Source of the DNA: Pholis gunnellus
Lineage: Eukaryota > Chordata > Actinopteri > Perciformes > Pholidae
Assembly: GCA_910591455.2 (NCBI GenBank)
Contig: OU342817.1
Coordinates: 12,372,415-12,436,414 of the forward strand
Reading direction: 5' to 3'
Length of the DNA stretch: 64,000 bases
Of the stretch, positions 24,036-37,332 are shown piece after piece. Numbering within the stretch: position 1 is the stretch's first letter; the number at the start of each line of letters is the position of its first letter. The translations under genes and the position numbers were made by a program. Under the pieces are notes generated by a model. The model ran no database searches, had not been told where the DNA came from, and was given only the letters and a program-made list of their open reading frames with translations.

Positions 24036-24910
24036 AAGTCACACTGTTGTTGGGACCCTCCTCTACTACCTACTGCTCCAACGATCCCCTCCCTCGTATA
24101 AATAATCAAACAGGCTTTTCTCTTTACATCCCCCGGCTACAAAACGGCACTAGCATGTAACTTACCAGTCCCACAGTTCCTGTCCTCCTCCAGCCCCAAA
24201 ACCCCTCAGCTGTGTGACTCCTTACGTGCCACCCTGTTCCCAATCGTTTCTCTGAAGACTGAATATTATCAACACTTCAATCAGTCCTTTTCATTTCAAT
24301 TTTTGTTCTTACATTTCATACTTTATGTAAACTGTCTGTGTTTGTAAATATTGCACAATGCTTTTGACACCAAAATAAAGGAGATTGGAGTGTAGAGAGA
24401 GAGAGAGAACCATTTCTCGGTTGTCAGAAGTTGCGTTTGGCAGACCTCACACTCCTGTGATTAAAGTACAACATAATAATTAGATGAGACCTGGGCAGCA
24501 AGATTTTGTGGATACATTTTCGCTACTCTATTTGATTGTCTGACTATTCCCTGTTATGTTCAGAGTCAAGGCTTCGTGACTGTCTCCAACGCATATTCTT
24601 CCGTAGAAAGTAGATCATGTTTAGTGCTGCTGTCAATCTTTCAAGTGGTGGAGATCTTTCCTTTTTTTTTTTTTTTACATCATTGGAGGAAATATACGGA
24701 CCACATAGCCACTTTTGGAAATGCATACTGTACGTTTATTATGTTACAATGTAGATATCTATTTTTTATAAAGTGCTTATTTTCAACTTCACGAAATATA
24801 TGCATCAAGCTCTATCAATGTTTTTGAAGTTGACTGTAGCCCATTAGACATGTTTCTTAGTTTTTTGCTTTTTATGCTAATTTAAATAAAAACATTTACT
24901 TAATACCCTC
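24036..24910 (+). other. wls: wls 3'UTR with two candidate poly(A) signals
   Basis: AATAAA at 24374-24379, about 340 nt after the stop codon, and again at 24885-24890 could give short and long 3'UTRs. The first is followed by a GA repeat, the second by a T-rich segment. Confidence 0.65.
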
Positions 24911-24954
24911 TGTGTATTGTCTGTTTTTTCTGAATGATTGTTTTATGTAAGTGC

Positions 24955-24994
<40 letters not shown>
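24955..24994 (+). repeat. (ATT)n microsatellite
   Basis: Thirteen ATT units just downstream of the wls 3'UTR. Confidence 0.98.
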
Positions 24995-25704
24995 CAGTAA
25001 TTTAAAGAAATTCAACCAAGGAAAAGGAATGTCACTTAGATATGTGTACCTGAATATGAACATGTATTCATATACAGTAGGGAGAGTGCGCCTCTGAGTG
25101 GCACGTAGCGGAACAACAACAAAGCTGCCTTCACTCTCATCAGTAAAGCTAGCCAAAGAGAGCTAGTGTGAGACCGGAAGCTGTGGTGGTTTTTAGATTT
25201 TACATTCTGAATGAGGGATATTTTGGAGATAACCTAGACTTGATGCATTCGCATTCATAGTGCTTCATCAACACGTGACAAATATTAATACCGTAAATAC
25301 AATTTTCAGGTACTGTTAGTAAGAATGTTTACTCAGTTGGAGACTGCTTTTAGTCGTCCACATTTCAGGGGGAATTCAATGTGCACATAACTATCCTGAA
25401 AACATGTCCCCCTTAACCTAGTCGATAACACTAAAGTGATGTTTAACAAATACATGACTCATGATTTAATGCAGGATGTGTCATGAATTCCTGTTGCTCA
25501 CCATTAACACATTTTCAAGTCACTTTGACTTTATGTGATATGTTAATTCACTTCTCTTAATACATTAATAGATATGCGATCAAATTAGCTGGATTCCAGT
25601 TACGTATAAATTAATTTCAGTCCCATTCATTTGATCAGCCTCTTTGAAAGCAGAACAGCACTGTCATAGAAATATGAAGCCAATGCATCAACACGTTACA
25701 GGTT

Positions 25705-25800
25705 AAGATAAGAGAAGATAATCCTTTATTAGTCCTGCAGCGGGGACATTTACAGGATTACAGCAGCATACAGTATAGTGCAAACAAGAGACATAGTAAA
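25705..25800. repeat. Retroposon tail-like interspersed repeat
   Basis: The phrase ATAATCCTTTATTAGTCCTG, followed by CAGCGGGGACATTTACAGGA, closely matches a dispersed teleost repeat that I recall as the 3' part of a LINE/SINE family. No target duplication was found. Confidence 0.55.
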
Positions 25801-26049
25801 AAACAAACAAGTATTATAAATAAGTAAAAACACAGTAAAGAATATTAAATAAGTAAAAAAAGTAAAACAATCCCCAATAACTGAAATATTATATATACAG
25901 ACAGAATAATTATTGTATTGAAAATTCAAAACACTATAACGGAGACTTCTTCATCATTTGGCACTTTCTTTAATAATTTAAACTAGATGCTCCTCCGTTT
26001 GTTTTCACTTGCACGGTTTTAATTCCTCAACGGGTGTTTTATTTGAAAA

Positions 26050-26440
26050 TAGTACCCGGAAGTAGTATTTAAAGATAGCTAGCTTGACGCTGGTGAACAT
26101 CCGCCAGTGTTTCGGTTGGTCCGCCTCACTCCTCCCGACTAAACTCGGCTGTTCTCGTAGCGGAGGAAAAGGGAAAAGAGAGGGGGCAGACTGGTCGTAC
26201 TGGGAAGGAAAAAGTAAAACGAAATTAAATATCAACACCAACCGTCAGCGGAAAGTGAAAGCGTCACGAATCGGCAGCTCTGAAGTCGGCGGTGAGGTCC
26301 ATGTACAGCTGTTTGTGTTAAAGGTGTAACACATTAGTGTAGTTGTGGTATTGCAGAGGGAAAGGTCTCCTCCCAGTCTGTTGACGGATACAGTTCGGCT
26401 TCAGGGACAGGAGACACGGATAGACCTGACTGTACATTAC
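26050..26440 (+). promoter_or_regulatory. gng12a: Candidate gng12a promoter and non-coding first exon
   Basis: This is a CpG-richer island in AT-rich DNA. It starts with an ETS-type core-promoter motif, CCCGGAAGTA, near 26055, and continues with purine-rich sequence typical of a 5'UTR. Possible splice donors are GGCG/GTGAGG near 26291 and CCAG/GTAAGA near 26442. It is the only promoter-like stretch between wls and the gng12a coding exons on the + strand apart from a weaker GC patch at 27.94-28.16 kb. GNG12 in other vertebrates has a non-coding first exon separated by a long intron. The assignment is inference. Confidence 0.45.
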
Positions 26441-28499
26441 CAGGTAAGACTGCCATGTGTCGATACACTGTCACATTAACATCTTTTACCCTGAAACAGC
26501 TGGTCTCTACTACCAACAACATATCTACACTGTCATAGCTGTCAGCTTTTCACAGTCTTCATCCGTTTATGCAACACTTATGTGGCACCACAGCGAATGT
26601 ATATACCCAACAATGTGTTTATCTCCTCATCTGTGCCTCCACTGACACACATACGGTTACATGTGAGACTTGTTGCTTCATGAACGTTCAACAGGTTTAC
26701 TCTGTACTGTCTCGGCCTTCTGCCATGGTTGTTCCCAACAGGCCCCACCTACTGTATTTACCACATAATGACTGATTTTGGAAAGCAATAGATTATTCCA
26801 GAACACAAAACACTTTTATAGATGTAAAAAAAGAAAAGAAAACAGCCTCTTTCTTCACATTCGTCTATTATGCAATAGGTAATGGCTTGCAACATTGAAA
26901 GGGAAGTCCAACATGAAGCAATTAGATTATAAGATGATTGAAGAGAGGCCCCCACACAGGGAAGTGGCTGAGATGTTTACATGGAGCATCAACAGCTCTG
27001 TTGATGTCCCCCCCCCCCCACCCCCCCCTGGCCATTAGGAGAACAGAATACAGACCGGCCATTGATAAGGCCAACTCATTAGTACCCCATTCACCGCCCA
27101 TCAAAGCCTCCTCTCAACGCCCATCAACACGAGTGGGTTCGCTCCACACACCGTGGAAGCTGAGGATCACACACGTCCCTGCCTTCATGCTGATAGTTTT
27201 TTTTTTTTTTGCTGTCACACTTTAGTTTTTATCATGACGGAGTGAACAACAGCCTCATGACGGACACAGAATATGTCGGTGTATTTCTCTTTAAAGCGAG
27301 CCCCTTTACTTCTATCTGACACATAAACACGAGTGTTTATGTCATGACCTACATGCACAGGTGGTGTCACAGGTAAACAGCGTGCTTTGCTTTGCTTTGG
27401 TCCAGACCTGATATCAGACAAGGAATATGCTGCTACTTCACTAGAAGTGAAGGCGATGACCTCCGTGAACAGCTGCCATGTGCTGTCGGGCCTGATCATG
27501 AGCCTGTCTGGTGCAATTCCTGGGAATTAAACACTAACCCCCTATGTTGGCAAAATCTGCAAATTCACAAGAGTGTTTCATTTGACTGGGCAGAACAGCA
27601 CAGTTCCTCAAAGCGTGCTTATTGAGATGCGTGTTTAATGTAGAGGTAAATGTGACCTTTGACATGAAAGCCTCCCTCTGCATTCGGAGCTGTGTGAGTA
27701 GGTTAGCCCGGATTGCTGGCAGGATTTAAGGTGGCGTGTGATGCATGTAAATTGATTAGTAACAGGAGGTCGAGATGGGTACCAACAATGCCTCGCTTAA
27801 TGCAAGGATTAGATTAAAAAGAAGGGTGAGGGGACTCCCTGTACAGTTTGAGATTGTGGTGAGGATGGATTTAAATCTCCTTCCTCCGTCTCCGTATGAG
27901 TTTCATTTATTGAACAAAGGATGATCTGTTGGGATCATGTGGGGAAACGGCACACGCGGGCCGTAACCAATGCAGGAATACCTCGTCGGGCTGACAGGCT
28001 GCTCTGGAGGCAGCTCGCATCTCCTCTCGACACAGAATGCTGCCCGACTCGCTCTGCTGACGACAAAATAGTTTGCTGCAGGAGGCGGACGCAAGCAGCG
28101 GCCGCCCGTCGGCCAGGATCTGTTTCCTCATAGAGCGGCCTGTGGATTCCCCCGCAGGCCTTTTCGTTGCACACAGTTTGTTGAAAGTCCGGAGTGTGTA
28201 CGACGTGTACGTGCCTGTGCGTGCTTGCTTCACTTTCTTTAGTACTTCCTTACACGGCTGAGTGCTTCACGTAGTTTCTTGAACACGTACGCAGATGCAG
28301 TACCAACGTGTATGTTTCTAAAAGTACGTGTTTATAAAGTAAATGTTTATAAAAGTGTACTGTGTGTTGTAAAGTACATGTCTCTACTTCATCAAAGAGT
28401 ACTACATTCACAGTGTTTCTACTCTCTGTTTGTGACGCTCACAGTGAAATACACACTCATTGAAACATCATGTATGTTGCTGGGTGTTGTTTTGAGTTG

Positions 28500-28835
28500 A
28501 AGTAATTAGTCGATTAGTCACATTAGTTGATCAACAACTATTTTGATTCGTCGCTGTAGTAATTCATGACGTCTAAATCCAAACATTTGCTGCTTGAACT
28601 TGTTAAATAAGATGATATGACGCTTTGTTTATATGATATATGACAGTAAACTGTTTGTCTTCGAGGTCTGGACTGTTGGATAAAACGAGCTATTTGAAGA
28701 CGGGACCCAGTGTTCTGAGAAATTATAAACATCTTTCTCAATTTACCGACATTTTGTAGATAAATACATTAATTTAGAAAACTAACCATCAGATTCATCA
28801 ACAATAAAAAAATAATGTTAGTTGCAGTTCTAAAA
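28500..28835 (+). mobile_element. Non-autonomous DNA-transposon remnant, copy 1
   Basis: The left part contains TTAGTCGATTAGTCAC and TTGATCAACAACTATTTTGA. The centre has GGTCTGGACTGTTGGATAAA, and the right end is ATGTTAGTTGCAGTTCTAAA. This is the layout of a very common teleost hAT-type MITE (GCAACTAAT...ATTAGTTGCAGC ends), as I remember it. It is diverged and has no coding capacity. Confidence 0.6.
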
Positions 28836-28889
28836 TGAATGTCACAATAATTGACCCGTTAGTTAGTTTTCAATGTGCAGCGTTTATGT

Positions 28890-29172
28890 TTAGAGCTGAA
28901 ACAGTCAATTCATCAATTAGTTGATCAGAAATATTTGAATCCCCAACTTTTTTAGTAATTCTTCAAGCAAATTTGCCAAATATTCTCTGGTTCCAGCTTC
29001 TCAAATGTGAATATTCTTTACTTTTTGCAGTTTTATCATCTTTGGATTTTGGACTGTTGGTCGGTCAAAACAAGACATTTCCAACCCGTCACCTTAGACT
29101 CTGTGATCATTTTTCATATATTTAACAATCAAGAAAGTAGTTGGCAGACAATAATCATTAGTTGCAGCCCTG
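28890..29172 (+). mobile_element. Non-autonomous DNA-transposon remnant, copy 2
   Basis: This is the same family and orientation as the copy at 28500-28835. It begins AGAGCTGAAACAGTCAATTC, has GGTTCCAGCTTCTCAAATGT and GGTCGGTCAAAACAAGACAT inside, and ends AATCATTAGTTGCAGCCCTG. Only about 55 nt separate the two copies. Confidence 0.7.
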
Positions 29173-31801
29173 CACATGTTCTCAAATGTTAAGTATTATC
29201 TAAACACCAGCAGACATACAACAGCTTTTAGAGATGTCCTGATCTCGTTTTTGCCGCTGACACCGGTTGTTGATCGTCGATGAGCTATCGGCCGATACGG
29301 ATTGATTATGATTGCATTTTTCTACTAAATATAACAATGTAACATTCGGCTGACGAGCAATCGGGCAACAGCTTTCATAAACAAAATGTTCAATGCAATA
29401 AGTTACTGTAAGTTCAAATATAAAGTAAACCAGATTACAAAATGTATGCGCACTTCATGAAGATATACCGTGAGACAATTACACCAAACTGTTGGTAGCT
29501 ACAACTTCAACATCTTTGGTTGTATTGGACTATTGTCGGCCATTAATGATTCAGGAATGGAAGTATTAGATTAAAAAAAAATGATTAAGCACTTTGATCT
29601 ATTCACTCTTTAATTAGCTGGGTTAGACATGACACATTATTTATGATAAACATAACTTCTTCTGTAGTTCAGACGTGTTGAAGTTGGTGTGTGTTTTCGC
29701 GTGTGTGCACATGCTCTGCATTGTGTGTGTTGGTAGTCACAAGGCTGAGCCTTCAGTGGTTTGCTTGAGTTCCACCCTAACCCAGCAGCAGCTTCCCTGA
29801 GAGGAGTGGTGGTTGGTGACATGGCGGATACACAGTCACACCCTTCTGTTGGTTTGGCAGCAGCATTACTTGCTTTAATGAAAGTGTTGCTGGATCTTCT
29901 CCCTTTTTAAAGTAGGCCGACTCAGTAACACATCTACTCTAAAGCAGAAACGCTCTCCAAGATATCGTTAAATCTTTTGTTTTGGAATTAAATAACAGCC
30001 CGGAGGTGAGGGTAGATGCTTCACTGCTGACTGAGGAAACGAGGCCCCGTCAATGCTCGTGTACTCAGATTGACATCAAACTCGGACGCACACGTTTGCA
30101 AAGCCAAGCAGGAAGTGTTGTCACAGCAACCATCTCAGATAGGTGAGAAAAGGTAGCGTGACAGACCTAATGTCCCCTCATCCCTGGAACCGCGTCGAGA
30201 GGTTTTGATTGTGATTCGTCATCGCGGCTCTCAGGTTTCCTCTCCGCTGCCCCGTCCTTTGAGCAGAGCGGCAACAGTGGTGTTTGCAGAGGAGACGGTT
30301 GACAGACAGAAGGGTAGAACCGGCATCTCCACCCGACCAGGGAGCGCTCCTAATCCTCATGGAATGCTTTATTGCTGCAACTTCCTCGCTTTTCATGATG
30401 TCCTGTGTGGGATAGAAATCATCACATGGCTTTAGTTTGGTTCAAGGCTTATGTGAAATGATTTTAAAGCCAATACTCTCAAGGACACAACTGCTGCAAC
30501 AACAATGACTTTTCATTATTAACAAATCTGTTGTTTTTTCTCAAACTGACATCTTTAAAACAGCTTCTTTTGTCTTAAACAGCAGGCCATCGATCAATAT
30601 CATGAGAGAAAGAGAAGCAGCACATCCTCACATTTTAGAAGCTGGAATCAATGACTGATGATCAATGAGTTCTTGTTTGATTAATGACTTAAATTACATT
30701 AATTGACCGATTGTTTCCGGTTAGAAAACATCCAGACACCAGCTCCCTTCTCTGTCATTCACATGCTGAGTGTCATGATTGAGTGTTTATGTATCAACAA
30801 CAAAGACTATGTCAGTTGTGTAAAACAGCAAGACAGCCTGCAGTATATTGAGACTTGTCGTCGGTAGTAAAACATTGAAGCTTTCCAGCAAATAACACAC
30901 ACACAAAAAAACAAAAAGATGCCCCTCTAATGTAAAACAAGCTTTTGGAGGAATCTTTTCTGGATGTATCAGAGTCCACAGAGTGAAACCAGTGTGTGGA
31001 GGTTGAGCACGTGCATCTAAAATGTGCAAAACGAGATTATGATGAAGTCTGTCTTCTTTTTTTGTAGTTATAGCAGGTGAGTTTCTTTGAAATTGTTTAA
31101 GATTGAAGTAGTTTTTCCTTAGCTGTTGAGCAATATTGAACAGTGTACAATCAATACACATTGTTTATTATATCCTGGCTGTCTTTATCATACCATGACT
31201 ATCAACCAATCACAATGCATGATTCTAGTGATGTGTTTTGTGATACTGCATGAAAATAATTACATTTAACAAAATAATGAAATGATTGTATGTGTCTTCA
31301 CAAAACATATTTAACTGTGCATGCATATTAATAAAAACGTAATAGATGTAAAAGAACCCTTTGCATTGCAGAATAATGCGTTAAAAGCAACTCAAAGATT
31401 ACAAACCCACAGAGTTCAGGTGGTTCAGGAGGCCTCAGGCTGCTCTTCATCCTCAACTGTGATTGGACAGAGAGGAGGAAGCAGATAAGATAGATGTGTT
31501 TAGAGTGTAAACTGTGTCCAAGGTTGAAGTTCCTCGTAGACGCTGACGTGCGGTCAGATTTGTCCCTCTAACTGTCGAGGTTAGTAAACGAGCTGGGAGT
31601 GTTTGCAGCAGATGTGTTGGTAAATTAGCGTCAGCTTGATATTTTATCACAGTATAACATAGTATTTCACTATTTCCCGCAAATGTCAACAAGTATTTTT
31701 CTCTTAACTACAAAAATTCAAACCCGAGATTGAATCATTAATGAATCATTAATGAATTATTAATTATTAATGTTTGTAAACAGAATAACAGCTCAAACCA
31801 A

Positions 31802-31803
<2 letters not shown>

Positions 31804-31843
<40 letters not shown>

Positions 31844-31851
31844 GGGGGGGG
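31804..31851 (+). repeat. (TG)n followed by a G run
   Basis: About 18 TG units run directly into 10-11 guanines. Confidence 0.97.
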
Positions 31852-32547
31852 TCTGTTCATGAGGGAGGTAGACAGATGGAAGACAAAAGTGAGAGAGGGG
31901 TGAGAGAACATGTTAAATATAGAGCAGCGGTGACAATAAGAGTCTATCTTTAGGCCGGTTATCTTCAACCTGCCACCTACAGGAACACGTCTCTCTGTCG
32001 TCCACCTGCTGTCCATCTTCAAACTAACAGCCGCGGATAACGGAACGACAGGTTTTTCTCTTCTGCATCTCTTTGCCACCAAATCCTTACAGCCAACTCC
32101 TCAAAAACAAAACCCCCCCTAACAGTGATATCACAATGTGGTGGTAATGTCACAGGAGTGGAGGATATTCGGCAGTGTCATAACGCCCAGCTGCTGTCTG
32201 TAACAAATGAACAGTGTGTCTTTCACAGACTATCAGGACATGCTGTGGCTTCCACTTTGAGAGCTGTGTGTGTGTGTGTGTGTGTGTGGGGGGGGGTCTT
32301 TTAAATACTTTACATAATTTGAAGTCAGCCCCCCAAGGTAGTACAGAGGAAACACTGCGGCTCTGTGTGATAACCTTTCAATATATATTCAGCATATATT
32401 TTACATATTTTATGAATAACAGCAGGCTGCGTACCAGGTTTGAGTTGAAGACCCGCAAAAAGCAAAATAGTGCGTAGCACCTTAATATTTGGGACAGTCA
32501 TAGAATTACATTGTTCTCGGCCACCAATCCGCAGTACCTCGTTTCCG

Positions 32548-32561
32548 CCACGTGGTGGCGC
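32548..32561 (+). promoter_or_regulatory. Candidate CTCF site overlapping a CACGTG E-box
   Basis: CCACGTGGTGGCGC matches 12 of 14 CTCF core positions and contains a CACGTG palindrome. It sits in otherwise ordinary DNA of the probable gng12a intron. Confidence 0.4.
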
Positions 32562-32815
32562 TCTCTGACTGCCTCGCTGTAGTTGATGGCTGCTTCTAAA
32601 AGCTTCAGTGGTCTCTCTTTCACAAAGGCAAAAATGTGACACGGTGCTTCTGCGTGCTTTCAGTCAACACACTCTCACACTCGCAAAACACATGCACCAT
32701 CTGTTAGTTTGGCAGTGCCAGGTGGTCCAAACATACCGTGATCTGTTTTTATTAAACGTCTGTTAATTGTCATGAGAGAGACAGAACAACGAGGCCTTTT
32801 CCTGCAGAGAGAGAC

Positions 32816-32816
<1 letters not shown>

Positions 32817-32862
<46 letters not shown>
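32817..32862 (+). repeat. (TG)n microsatellite
   Basis: About 22 TG units; a short (CA)10 tract follows at 32940-32960. Confidence 0.97.
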
Positions 32863-32864
<2 letters not shown>

Positions 32865-33723
32865 CCCCGTATATTATGTCACTGTCTGGGTTATTTACTG
32901 GAAGGACACTCTTGTAACCAACACAAGCAGAGTATCATTAACACACACACACACACACACCGCGCCGACAGGTGAGGCTCACTCTGGAGGTGATCTGGTG
33001 TTTGTTGGTAACCGACCTGCAGTCACAAAATACTTAATAAAGCCAAAAACAATTATTTCTGAAAACGTGCAAAGCCAAGAAGAACAAAAAGAAAGATCAT
33101 AAACAATGAAAGCTATAAGCACATGTCTGTAATTTTAGTTACATTTACAGACTATTTACATTTAGTAAATGATCCATAACTTTCCCAAACTTATCCTTTT
33201 TTCTACCATCACCTCTTAGTTTTGTGATATAGTGTCTATGCATAATGAAGCCTATTGTCCATGAGAGGCGTCGCTCTTGTGATTACTTCAAAGTCTCCTG
33301 TACAGTCAGATTTGTAGGAATGTAACGTAAAGCCGATCCTACTTTCTGTTTGGACTGGGCGAAGTGCTTTGAAGAACCCCCACTCACAGGAAGACGCACC
33401 TTTACTCACCTTATTTCCGCTGACATACAGTACGCAGCAATTCATAATGGCCTGTAGCCCAAATATGGGCACATCCTGTCAGAGGAGTGCGAGAGTTCAG
33501 CGGGCATTAAAAAAAGCTTCCTGTCAGACAGGTAAGGAAGAATAGGAATGCGTATGACTTTCCTTCAATGTGTCAACAAGTCCTGAATAGAAACTGATTG
33601 TGCTTCTGAACTAACTGGAGGAAAGTTAAACATGCAGCAGATGCATGCATTTCAATCTTAAAGACTCCAATTACAATTGACTCATTTATAACCGTTTCTA
33701 GTGGAATCAGCATGCAAATTCAG

Positions 33724-33725
<2 letters not shown>

Positions 33726-33804
<79 letters not shown>
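33726..33804 (+). repeat. (TG)n microsatellite with one interruption
   Basis: About 39 TG units, broken once by GAGTG near 33766. Confidence 0.97.
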
Positions 33805-33810
<6 letters not shown>

Positions 33811-33999
33811 CGAGACTGGAGAAACAGTGTCACTTTGATGGATTCTTTCATGACTTCAGCACCCTTTATGAGTCTATGGGGAAGTTTGCTGGCATCCCAA
33901 ACAAAGGCCAGTATGTGTGCTCCCTCGCGGAGGCCTAGTCGGGACTCTGAAAAAAGAAGCTCGACACCTGTGGCATAGGGGCTCCCATCCACAAGTGTC

Positions 34000-34020
34000 G
34001 GGGGGGGGGGGGGGGGGGGG
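34000..34020 (+). repeat. Poly(G) tract, 21 nt
   Basis: Twenty-one consecutive guanines followed directly by CCC. Confidence 0.95.
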
Positions 34021-34913
34021 CCCAAAATTTCTGTCCGATGCCACACTATGTCCCTGTGTTTCAAACAAGCAGAACCAGGTGTCCGAGAGATGCACAATCA
34101 CGGCCTGTCTCCGTGGCCACAGTCTCAGTCTGCTGAAATCAGGTGCCTCATTCACACTTTATCAAACTGACTCACATTTAAGGAGCTCCGAGGCTTTGTT
34201 TGACTAGGATTTACACGCATTTGTTCTGGTGCGCGGTGGAACAAGGCCTCACATGTTGTCCAGGAATGGGTTCTGGTACAGTGGCTCCTTGTGCAAATTA
34301 CCTCTGTGGACTGTAACAAGAAGGCAATGTTCTCTGTGCTTATTGGAGAACTAGACACACGTCTTATTGTGAAAGAAAATGTTCTTACCAGGAGCAATCA
34401 GTCTCAAGGTCTGCAATTCAGACTTTTCATTCTGACTCTATTTGGGGAAAAAGATGATTACATCTCTGTGTACACACATCCCTTTATGTTGAGGGCTTTA
34501 CCACAGTAGGGTATGGTTTCAGGTATTATCGGTTTTCTTTGTTTTTCTTGGACACAAACTTGATTTTAACTCCAAAGGATCGTCCACAGTCCCTTTTTTT
34601 TGTTTTAAATAAACCTAAAACTACTTGTACTTGTATGAGTGAGAGCGGTGGACCTCGTGACCTCGGAGGTGTCCTGCTTGTGCTGATACAGATAGAGCAT
34701 GAAGGGAGAGGAAGTAAAGGGAGACGGCGGGAGGATGAGGAGGAGGCAAACATCATTATTTTGAAGGGATTCGGGGTGGGCTGCAGAGGAAGTGGCCTCA
34801 GAGTGACCCACAGAGTGAGCCTCATGTCTTTGAAACTAGATGAACAGGGTCACGGTGGTAGGAGGGAGGAGCAGCCATTCATGTGGTTTCTGATTAATTG
34901 TGTCTCAGCCCCC

Positions 34914-34915
<2 letters not shown>

Positions 34916-34980
<65 letters not shown>
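34916..34980 (+). repeat. (TG)n microsatellite
   Basis: About 32 uninterrupted TG units, followed by a G-rich stretch (GGGGTGGTGGGGGC). Confidence 0.98.
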
Positions 34981-34983
<3 letters not shown>

Positions 34984-35763
34984 GTGGTGGGGGCTTGTAA
35001 CTCAATCTTGCTATGTGTAAGTCAATGCGTCTGTCTGAGAGACTGTCAGCCTCTAAATGATGCAAGTCTTTCAAGGAATTTCAGTCCATCTCCACTTTCC
35101 CTCTCTGCATGCTCGGCCTCTGAAACTGCAGATGTTGTAAAAACAAAACCAAAAGTACTTTTGATCTTCAGAGGCAGTGCTGGAGTCACATGGGAATGTT
35201 CTGTGATGCAACATCTTGAGGGACTGCAGGGTTCTTTTGGGGGGATTTTGGTCCAGTGAAGACATTGTTTAATTTATTATTTGACAGCACTTCTGTTCAT
35301 GCGCTACACAGATATCTTGTGCGTTTCCCAACTATATGGAAGACTGACGCTAAATTGATGGGGAACTCCTTTAATTGGATCAACATGGAGAAGAGCAAAT
35401 ATGAATTAACCAATGAATGACTACACAACACAAAATTTTATGCTTCCACTCGTCTGTTTTGAATCTCACTCGCTCTGGTCGTGGCCCTTTGTCCCTCTTC
35501 CCGCTCAGCGCTCACCGAGGCCACCGACTCTGTCATGAGGTGATCATAAAGTCAGTCACCTGGCCTTGTGACAATGTCGCCATGAACTGATAGTGCTAAT
35601 CCGCTTGGAAGATGGTTATTCATTACTATAATAATACTGTTTTCACCTGTGTCAATACTCTACAATAATGTCATGAATGTGCATTTGTCACAGTGACTTT
35701 TTCATTTTGCTTCTGATTAACACGAGGAATCAGCACTTCCCACCAACTTGTTCCTGTTTTTGG

Positions 35764-35765
<2 letters not shown>

Positions 35766-35832
<67 letters not shown>
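35766..35832 (+). repeat. (TG)n microsatellite
   Basis: About 33 uninterrupted TG units. Confidence 0.98.
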
Positions 35833-35833
<1 letters not shown>

Positions 35834-37176
35834 GTTGGTGGATGGGTGGGTCACTTCTCATGCAATTTGTCTCGAGTTCTCACGTGCAGTAATCTCATGC
35901 CTGTCACTCCTGTCCTTGTTTGTTCAGAAATGTCCCTCATTCTCTTGGAGATAATGAGGATATTTGGGTCCTGGACTATATGTAGTCAGAGCTCTAGATA
36001 GAGACACTGAGAGCATGTTCCTTATCATTAATCACTCCTGAACTTATCAGACGCTTCCTGTGGTCCTCAGGTGTTTTAGAGTCGTTTCTTTTAAGCGACG
36101 AAAGCAACACATTTTCACATTTGAGAGGTTGTCAACCAGATGATCTTTGTCTGTTATTCTAAATAGAACGTTAGTTTATGACTCTTAAACTATTTAAACC
36201 GACTTTAAGCTGTTTTCAGCTTTCACCTCTCTTATCTAGCCCTCAGTCATTCCCCTTATCTAAGTTCAGTGCACAGATGACACACCGGTAAGGGAAACCG
36301 CTCCTCAGACTCGGGAAAAGAAAGCGATACCTACGCTGTGCCAGCCTGCCTGTTGAACTCTGACCTGCAGGGACAAAAGGTCAGCAGTTTGTAGACACAT
36401 ACATTTCACCTTCAGAGCGACACAGTGGAATAAGCAGAGCTTCTCAAATATCCACCGTTTTAATGAGGCCGTGGCAAAACATTGACTAATGTCCCATGCA
36501 ACAGGATGTACGAGGGCCATGAAATGTGGACTTTTGGTGTCCCAAATTCCCATTTCAATTATGCTTTATTTTCATTCATGGGTGATAAATAACTGTCAAC
36601 CTGTAATAATATTTAATACGTAGTCCAGCTGTATTGATCTTTGAATATATTCCTCACAGTAACTGAGTACTGCCTGTAGTTACTGTGTTGTTTACGCTCC
36701 GGGTCGCAGTGGACGCTGTTTTTCCAGACTTGTGGTGCTGAAAAGGAGAAGATTACTGAGACTTTCTTCAACGTGCTTACGTTGTCTTCATTCTCGACTG
36801 TCTCCACTGGCATCCGAAAACACAAGCTGACTGACCGATCACAGTTCTTGTGGTTTCCACATGGTGTCTCTGTAGCTGCTGTAGTCCTAACATGTATTTA
36901 GATGTAACTGAAGAGGCACACGTCGGCTACAGCGGCTACACCTAGGCTCCAAAAATATGGTGAGGAACCTTAACATAGAACTTTATATCCATCCGCAGGG
37001 CATTCTGGTGCCATAAGAGGGTTTGAGTCTGTCTCACTGACTCAAGATACTTTTTCTCTTGACAGTAGAACAGAGGTCCTCCTAATTCAACTGTACCTGC
37101 AGGATTCTAGTGAATGAACAGCCCCACTATATGAGAGGAAAAGTGAACTTTTCTGATGATATAGGAAGCTCTGTTT

Positions 37177-37224
37177 GCTCTCTCTCTCTCCCTGCCTCCC
37201 TCTCCCTCTCCCTGCCTCTCTCTC

Positions 37225-37280
<56 letters not shown>

Positions 37281-37281
37281 C

Positions 37282-37320
<39 letters not shown>

Positions 37321-37332
37321 TCTCTCTCTCCC
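37177..37332 (+). repeat. (CT)n polypyrimidine tract
   Basis: About 156 bp of pure C/T sequence built from CT repeats with CCCT, CCTG and TTTC interruptions; a candidate for triplex (H-DNA) formation. Confidence 0.95.

Larger units (their letters stand above)
24911..26049. other. Intergenic region between wls and the candidate gng12a promoter
   Basis: No gene is seen. It contains an (ATT)n tract at 24955-24994 and a retroposon-like fragment at 25705-25800. Confidence 0.6.
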
